Shown here piece after piece: positions 6,285 through 9,782 of a DNA stretch of 9,782 bases. Positions within the stretch are counted from its first letter, which is position 1; every line of letters begins with the position of its first letter. The notes under the pieces were generated by a model. It saw only the letters and a program-made list of their open reading frames with translations, ran no database searches and was not told where the DNA came from. This DNA comes from Rhodospirillales bacterium. GTDB taxonomy: Bacteria; Pseudomonadota; Alphaproteobacteria; Acetobacterales; Acetobacteraceae. Location: contig JANXXW010000435.1 of NCBI GenBank assembly GCA_025350425.1, positions 1 to 9,782 on the forward strand, in the 5' to 3' direction. The translations under genes and the position numbers were made by a program.

Positions 6285-7468
6285 CGGCTGAACGCCGATT
6301 TCAGCGCGGGAACCAGATCGGTGTTCTCCCACGTGAACGTGCCTTTGGCGGCATCCGGCTCGCGGCCGAAATGGCCGTATGCCGAGGTGATCGCGTAGAT
6401 CGGGTTGTTCAGCTTCAGGTGCTCGCGGATACCGCGTGGCGACAGGTTCATCAGTTCGCGCAAGACCGCTGCGAGCTTGTCCTCGTCCACGTCGTGGCCA
6501 CTGCCCTGAAGATCGACATAGACCGAGAGCGGGTGCGACACGCCGATTGCGTAGCTGATCTGCAGCGTGCATTTATCAGCAAGCCCAGCCGCTACAACGT
6601 TCTTTGCCAGATACCGACAGGCATACGCGGCGCTGCGATCGACCTTGGTCGGATCCTTGCCGCTGAACGCGCCACCGCCATGCGGGGCCGCGCCGCCGTA
6701 GGTGTCCACGATGATCTTGCGCCCGGTCAGCCCGCAATCTCCGTCCGGACCACCGATCACGAAATTGCCCGTCGGGTTGATGTAGATCTGGTCTTCGGGC
6801 GGCATCCATCCGGCGGGCAGGCAGCTCTCGATCAGCGGAATAAGCTGCTGCTTGATCGTGCTCTGCGCGACATTTTCGTCGTGCTGCGTGGAGATCACGA
6901 AGCTGGTGGCACCTACCGGCTTGCCGTCCACATACCGCAACGTCACCTGGCTTTTTGCGTCAGGCTGCAATCCCGCGACCGACTTGTCGCCGGTCTTCCG
7001 CAGTTCGTTGATCCGGCGCAGCACGAGATGCGCGTAATATAACGGCGCCGGCATCAGGCTCGGCGTTTCAGTGCAGGCATACCCGAACATGATGCCCTGG
7101 TCGCCCGCGCCCTCGTCCTTGTTTCCGGCGCTGTCGACGCCTTGCGCGATATCGGCGGACTGCGCGTGCAGATGGATTTCGATGGCGGCGTTCTTCCAGC
7201 TGAACCCGGCCTGGTCGTAGCCGATGTCGCGGATCGCCTCGCGCGTGACGTGTTCGAGCTGCTCGTGCGTGACGCTGTCCGGTCCACGCGTCTCGCCGGC
7301 CAGTACCACGCGATTGGTGGTGCACAGCGTCTCGCAGGCCACTCGGGAATACGGATCGGCGGTCAGAAACGTATCGAGGACACTGTCGCTGATCCGATCT
7401 GCGACCTTGTCAGGATGGCCTTCCGAGACGGACTCAGACGTAAAAAGAAACTCACCCGTGTCGCGCAT
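6281..7468 (-). CDS. metK: S-adenosylmethionine synthetase (methionine adenosyltransferase)
   Basis: Makes SAM from methionine and ATP; cytosolic tetramer in characterised homologues. At 395 aa it has normal length and all signatures: FTSESVSEGHPDKVADRISD at the N-terminus (GHPDK 17-21), GAGDQGIMFG (120-129, with the ATP-site Asp123), the P-loop-like GGGAFSGKDPTKVDRSAAY from Gly264, and the C-terminal YAITSAYGHFGRE. ATG 7468 has GGGA 6 nt upstream (7478-7475), a weak ribosome site. It lies 95 bp downstream of dapB on the same strand and overlaps trmB at its 3' end, so metK-trmB are surely one transcript. The leader has a 7-bp hairpin with an alternative pairing to the ribosome site, which could regulate the gene. 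Confidence 0.98.
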   Translation of the reverse strand: MRDTGEFLFTSESVSEGHPDKVADRISDSVLDTFLTADPYSRVACETLCTTNRVVLAGETRGPDSVTHEQLEHVTREAIRDIGYDQAGFSWKNAAIEIHLHAQSADIAQGVDSAGNKDEGAGDQGIMFGYACTETPSLMPAPLYYAHLVLRRINELRKTGDKSVAGLQPDAKSQVTLRYVDGKPVGATSFVISTQHDENVAQSTIKQQLIPLIESCLPAGWMPPEDQIYINPTGNFVIGGPDGDCGLTGRKIIVDTYGGAAPHGGGAFSGKDPTKVDRSAAYACRYLAKNVVAAGLADKCTLQISYAIGVSHPLSVYVDLQGSGHDVDEDKLAAVLRELMNLSPRGIREHLKLNNPIYAITSAYGHFGREPDAAKGTFTWENTDLVPALKSAFSR

Positions 7469-7474
7469 GTGCCA

Positions 7475-7517
7475 TCCCGTGTTGTTGCGGTTGATTCCCC
7501 GAAACGGTCACGGGGAA
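7475..7517 (-). promoter_or_regulatory. Structured metK leader with possible RBS sequestration
   Basis: On the minus strand, TTCCCCG (7517-7511) and CGGGGAA (7501-7495) form a perfect 7-bp stem with a 9-nt loop. Part of its 5' arm plus loop, CCCGTG (7514-7509), is also complementary to CACGGG (7481-7476), which overlaps the metK ribosome site. A loop CCGU to downstream ACGG pairing could instead form an H-type pseudoknot. It does not match the SAM-II or SAM/SAH consensus as I remember them. Structure is visible; ligand control is inference. Confidence 0.4.
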
Positions 7518-7563
7518 GTGCGCTGTGTGACGGAAAGGGCGGTAGGGGTCAATCCCGCGCCAC

Positions 7564-8331
7564 TCAGTCCATACCGAGCACATTGCGCATTCCGTACAGG
7601 CCCGGTGGCTTGCCGGCGGCCCAAAGCGCGGCGCGCACGGCCCCGGTCGCGAACGCGCGCCGATCAAACGCACGATGCGTAATCGAAATATGTTCGTCGG
7701 CGGATGCGAACAGCAATGTGTGCTCACCTACCACCTGCCCACCTCGCATCGCAGCAAAGCCAATCGCGCCAGGCTTGCGTGGACCGGAGTGGCCATCCCG
7801 CCCGCTCTCGCGCACATCTTCCAGCTTTACGCCACGGCCTGAGGCGATCGCACGCCCGAGCCCGATCGCCGTGCCGGAAGGCGCGTCCACTTTCTGGCGA
7901 TGGTGCATTTCCACGATCTCAGCGTCGTACGTGTCGCTCGGCAAAGCCGCCGCCATGCGTTCCGCCAACGCGAGCACGAGGGTCACGCCAGGCGAGAAAT
8001 TGGCCGCGTATACGATCGGGATGTACGCGGCGGCTTCGGCCACTGCGGCCTCGTCCTGCGCCGAAAGACCCGAAGTCCCGAGCACCCAAGCGGTCCCGGT
8101 CTGCGCGAGCACCGCTGCGTTGGCAGCCACCATCGACGCATGGGTGAAGTCCACCACAACGTCGCTTGCTGCCGCCAGATCGGCCAGATCGGTAAACACC
8201 TCAATGCCAGCCATGAGCGGCGAATTACGATCGTAGCCCCCGGCCAGCAGCGCGCCTCCGGCGATCACTTCTTGCGCCAGCAGCCCGCCCATGCGGCCAC
8301 CAATGCCAATTACGCCAATCCTTGTGTCCAT
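7564..8331 (-). CDS. dapB: 4-hydroxy-tetrahydrodipicolinate reductase DapB
   Basis: NAD(P)H-dependent reductase in the diaminopimelate/lysine pathway; 255 aa. N-terminal Rossmann motif GIGGRMG (9-15); VVVDFTHASM; LGTSGLS; AANFSPGVTL. The catalytic segment EIVEMHHRQKVDAPSGTA contains His143 and Lys147, which correspond to E. coli His159 and Lys163. RGGQVVGEHTL and SITHRAFDRRAFATGAVRAA close the tetramerisation domain. The frame continues without a stop to 8475, but ATG 8331 is chosen because MDTRIGVIGIGG is the normal N-terminus and the upstream residues resemble no known domain. There is no strong ribosome site. dnaJ-dapB neighbourhood is common in alphaproteobacteria; here a plus-strand gene separates them. 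Confidence 0.97.
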   Translation of the reverse strand: MDTRIGVIGIGGRMGGLLAQEVIAGGALLAGGYDRNSPLMAGIEVFTDLADLAAASDVVVDFTHASMVAANAAVLAQTGTAWVLGTSGLSAQDEAAVAEAAAYIPIVYAANFSPGVTLVLALAERMAAALPSDTYDAEIVEMHHRQKVDAPSGTAIGLGRAIASGRGVKLEDVRESGRDGHSGPRKPGAIGFAAMRGGQVVGEHTLLFASADEHISITHRAFDRRAFATGAVRAALWAAGKPPGLYGMRNVLGMD

Positions 8332-8374
8332 ACGGAGATGTTGGCCGGACCGCTCCAATCCGTCCAGGGCACAT

Positions 8375-8407
8375 CGGCGGCGCGACCTGGGAGGTATCGC
8401 GCCGCCG
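8375..8407. repeat. 33-bp palindrome upstream of dapB
   Basis: Perfect 11-bp inverted arms (8375-8385 and 8397-8407) around an 11-bp centre, in the 199-bp divergent region between dapB and the flavoprotein gene. It ends 44 bp before the dapB ATG. A TATATC (minus strand, 8424-8419) just beyond it could be a -10 box, which would place the palindrome in the dapB leader, but no convincing -35 accompanies it. It could be an operator or an mRNA hairpin. It is unlike the CIRCE element. The rest of this intergenic region shows nothing I can name. Confidence 0.6.
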
Positions 8408-8518
8408 GCACTGGCCTCGATATAGCTGGGGGGCTGCCATATCGGAGTCGGCTGTGCAACGCCCTTTTCCGACAAGAGTTGCCGAGCGGGAACGAACGCG
8501 GGAAAGTGATGCCGTCAT

Positions 8519-8523
8519 GGAGG
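8519..8523 (+). promoter_or_regulatory. Ribosome binding site of the PPOX-family gene
   Basis: GGAGG lies 7 nt before ATG 8531. It is the clearest Shine-Dalgarno site in the window and fixes the start. Confidence 0.8.
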
Positions 8524-8530
8524 CGGGAAG

Positions 8531-9145
8531 ATGGACGAGATCGTGGATCAGGCGGCTTTACGGGCACATTTTGGCGTCGTTGCCCGGCTGGCCGAGACCA
8601 AGGCGCTGCCGCATCTGGACCGGCACTGCCGCGCGTTCATTGCACTGTCTCCCTTCTTGGTGCTCGCCACCGCCGACGCTCAGGGCGGCAACGTGGATGC
8701 CAGCCCACGCGGTGACGCGCCCGGCTTCGCCCTCGTGATGGATGACTCCACGCTGCTGATTCCGGATCGTCCGGGAAATCGGCGGGTAGACAGCTTCCAG
8801 AACGTGATTGCGGGCGGGGGCGTGGGTATCGTCTTCTTCGTTCCGGGAATCAACGAGACCGTCCGCGTGAACGGACGCGGGCGGGTGGTCACCGACAAGG
8901 CGCTGCTGGCGCCGTGCGAGGCTCAAGGCAAGGTGCCCACCGCTGGCCTGCTGGTCGCTATCGAAGAGGTGTTTTTCCACTGTGCCAAGGCGCTGATCCG
9001 CGCGAAGTTCTGGGATGCGTCCCAGCACGTCGAGCGGTCCAGCTTCCCGACGCTTGGCACCGTCATCGCCGAGCAGACCAAAGTGATGAGCGGCGAGGCG
9101 GCGGACGCCACAATCGCCGAAGCTTATCGTTCCCGGCTGTATTAG
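8531..9145 (+). CDS. PPOX-class FMN-dependent flavoprotein (MSMEG_1061/DR_2398 type)
   Basis: 204-aa member of the pyridoxamine-phosphate-oxidase-like split-barrel flavoproteins. The substrate is unknown for this subgroup, so no specific reaction is assigned. Visible signatures: FLVLATADAQGGNVDASPRG (FMN-side beta hairpin), LLIPDRPGNRRVDSFQNV, VGIVFFVPGINETVRVNGRG, and the C-terminal GKVPTAGLLVAIEEVFFHCAKAL followed by RAKFWD. These together are characteristic of the DR_2398-type subfamily as I recall it. No signal peptide or membrane segment is seen. It is transcribed opposite to dapB and dnaJ, separated from dapB by 199 bp and ending 3 bp from the dnaJ stop, so it probably has its own promoter, which I could not identify. 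Assignment to the family is strong; function is not known. Confidence 0.92.
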   Translation: MDEIVDQAALRAHFGVVARLAETKALPHLDRHCRAFIALSPFLVLATADAQGGNVDASPRGDAPGFALVMDDSTLLIPDRPGNRRVDSFQNVIAGGGVGIVFFVPGINETVRVNGRGRVVTDKALLAPCEAQGKVPTAGLLVAIEEVFFHCAKALIRAKFWDASQHVERSSFPTLGTVIAEQTKVMSGEAADATIAEAYRSRLY

Positions 9146-9148
9146 CCG

Positions 9149-9782
9149 CTAGTCGCCGCGCCCGCCCTCGAAGAAGTCACGGACTTTCGCGAAGAACCCT
9201 TCGGATTCCGGGCTACCTTTAGCGTCGGCGCCAGCCTCGAACTCCTCCAGCAATTCACGCTGGCGCTTCGTGAGATGCTGCGGAGTCTCCACCGCGACCT
9301 GGATGAACATGTCGCCTCGCTGTGCGCTGCGCATGACCGAGAACCCCTTGCCACGCAGCCGGAACTGCTCGCCGGTCTGTGTGCCGGCGGGCACCTTCAC
9401 GCGCTGACGGGTTCCGTCGATCACGGGAACCTCCACCTCGCCACCCAGAGCTGCCTGACTCATGCGGACCGGAACACGGCAGAAGATGTTGGCGCCGTCA
9501 CGCTGGAAAATCTCGTGTGGGCGGATCGCGACATGCACGTATAAATCGCCTGGGGTGGCACCGGTGCCACCAGCCTCGCCCTCGCCCGGCAGACGGATGC
9601 GAGTACCGTCCTCGATCCCGGCTGGGATCGACACTTGAAGCGAGCGCTCACGCTGCACCGTGCCGGAGCCCGCACAGATACGGCACGGATTGCGAATGAC
9701 CCGGCCGCGACCGGCGCAGGTGGCGCAGGTCCGCTCAACCAGGAAGAACCCCTGCTGTGCCCGGACCTTGCCCGCACCGTTG
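9149..9782 (-). CDS. dnaJ: Chaperone protein DnaJ (C-terminal part; 5' end outside window)
   Basis: Hsp40 co-chaperone that stimulates DnaK ATPase and delivers substrates. The last 210 residues are present. They begin in the zinc-binding region, with NGAGKVRAQQGFFLVERTC and two of the four CxxCxGxG motifs visible (CATCAGRG and CRICAGSG). The C-terminal beta domains follow: VSIPAGIEDGTRIRLPGEGE, GDLYVHVAIRPHEIFQRDG, ALGGEVEVPVIDG, FRLRGKGF, GDMFIQVAVETP and then KRQRELLEEFE, with the short tail FFAKVRDFFEGG. The J-domain and Gly/Phe region must lie to the right of the window. Reading order fits the alphaproteobacterial dnaJ-dapB association, interrupted by a convergent flavoprotein gene. The TAG stop at 9149-9151 leaves no room for a separate terminator. 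Confidence 0.97.
   Translation of the reverse strand, partial: NGAGKVRAQQGFFLVERTCATCAGRGRVIRNPCRICAGSGTVQRERSLQVSIPAGIEDGTRIRLPGEGEAGGTGATPGDLYVHVAIRPHEIFQRDGANIFCRVPVRMSQAALGGEVEVPVIDGTRQRVKVPAGTQTGEQFRLRGKGFSVMRSAQRGDMFIQVAVETPQHLTKRQRELLEEFEAGADAKGSPESEGFFAKVRDFFEGGRGD

Noticed and set aside
6158..7042. 294-aa plus-strand open frame opposite metK
   Set aside because: Antisense shadow of a complete, conserved metK. No motif was recognised.
7495..7517. Terminator of dapB
   Set aside because: The hairpin has no U tract on either strand and lies within the metK leader, so it does not read as an intrinsic terminator.
7469..7563. Known SAM-II or SAM/SAH riboswitch upstream of metK
   Set aside because: The conserved cores I remember for these classes (for example the GGCUUCC segment of SAM/SAH) are absent. 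Only a generic hairpin and an alternative pairing are present.
7142..8236. 364-aa plus-strand open frame spanning the metK start and dapB
   Set aside because: It crosses two real genes on the opposite strand plus their intergenic gap, has low-complexity Ser/Ala/Arg composition, and matches no family.
8375..8407. CIRCE/HrcA heat-shock operator near dnaJ
   Set aside because: The arms are GC-rich and do not match TTAGCACTC-N9-GAGTGCTAA. The site is also upstream of dapB, not of dnaJ.
8332..8475. 48-residue N-terminal extension of DapB
   Set aside because: The frame is open but starts far upstream of the normal DapB N-terminus, contains the 33-bp palindrome, and resembles no targeting signal or domain.

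Overview
The window is high-GC proteobacterial chromosome. Gene content and order (dnaJ, dapB, metK, trmB, rimP, nusA, an ylxR/L7Ae-type gene, infB) match the alphaproteobacterial translation/NusA region. The style of InfB, with an N-terminal IF2-associated segment followed by a long charged helical stretch, suggests Rhodospirillales and perhaps Acetobacteraceae. That placement is inference from recalled family features, not a search result. Almost all sequence is coding. The only gaps of note are about 150 bp between rimP and vapB, 95 bp between dapB and metK, and 199 bp between dapB and the flavoprotein gene. No stretch over 300 bp lacks a gene, and I see no rRNA, tRNA, CRISPR array or insertion sequence.

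Layout. The left half (1-4738, minus strand) is the nusA operon: rimP, then nusA, then an ylxR-like RNA-binding protein, then infB, whose C-terminus lies off the left edge. Junctions are tight: nusA starts 11 bp after rimP, ylxR overlaps nusA by up to 38 bp, and infB overlaps ylxR by 8 bp. These genes serve 30S maturation, transcription elongation/termination, RNA binding and translation initiation. Upstream of rimP lie a weak candidate promoter and then a near-textbook intrinsic terminator placed at the start of rimP, which looks like an attenuator.

Middle. A plus-strand vapBC toxin-antitoxin pair (4890-5563) sits between rimP and trmB and faces the opposite way to its neighbours. It is the only obviously accessory element. 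The VapC PIN domain has His where the first catalytic Asp is expected. Downstream come trmB (tRNA m7G46 methyltransferase) and metK (S-adenosylmethionine synthetase) on the minus strand. MetK makes the SAM that TrmB consumes. Their stop and start overlap as CTGA rather than the usual ATGA, so trmB may start at CTG.

Right. dapB (lysine and diaminopimelate synthesis) lies upstream of metK on the same strand. A hairpin with an alternative pairing to the metK ribosome-binding region lies between them. A 33-bp palindrome lies upstream of dapB, in the divergent region shared with a plus-strand FMN-dependent PPOX-family flavoprotein gene. That gene converges on dnaJ (C-terminal part only, running off the right edge) with just 3 bp between the stop codons.

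I found no convincing new multi-gene system. The items most worth checking are regulatory (rimP leader, metK leader, CTG start of trmB, dapB palindrome) and the possibly disabled VapC toxin.
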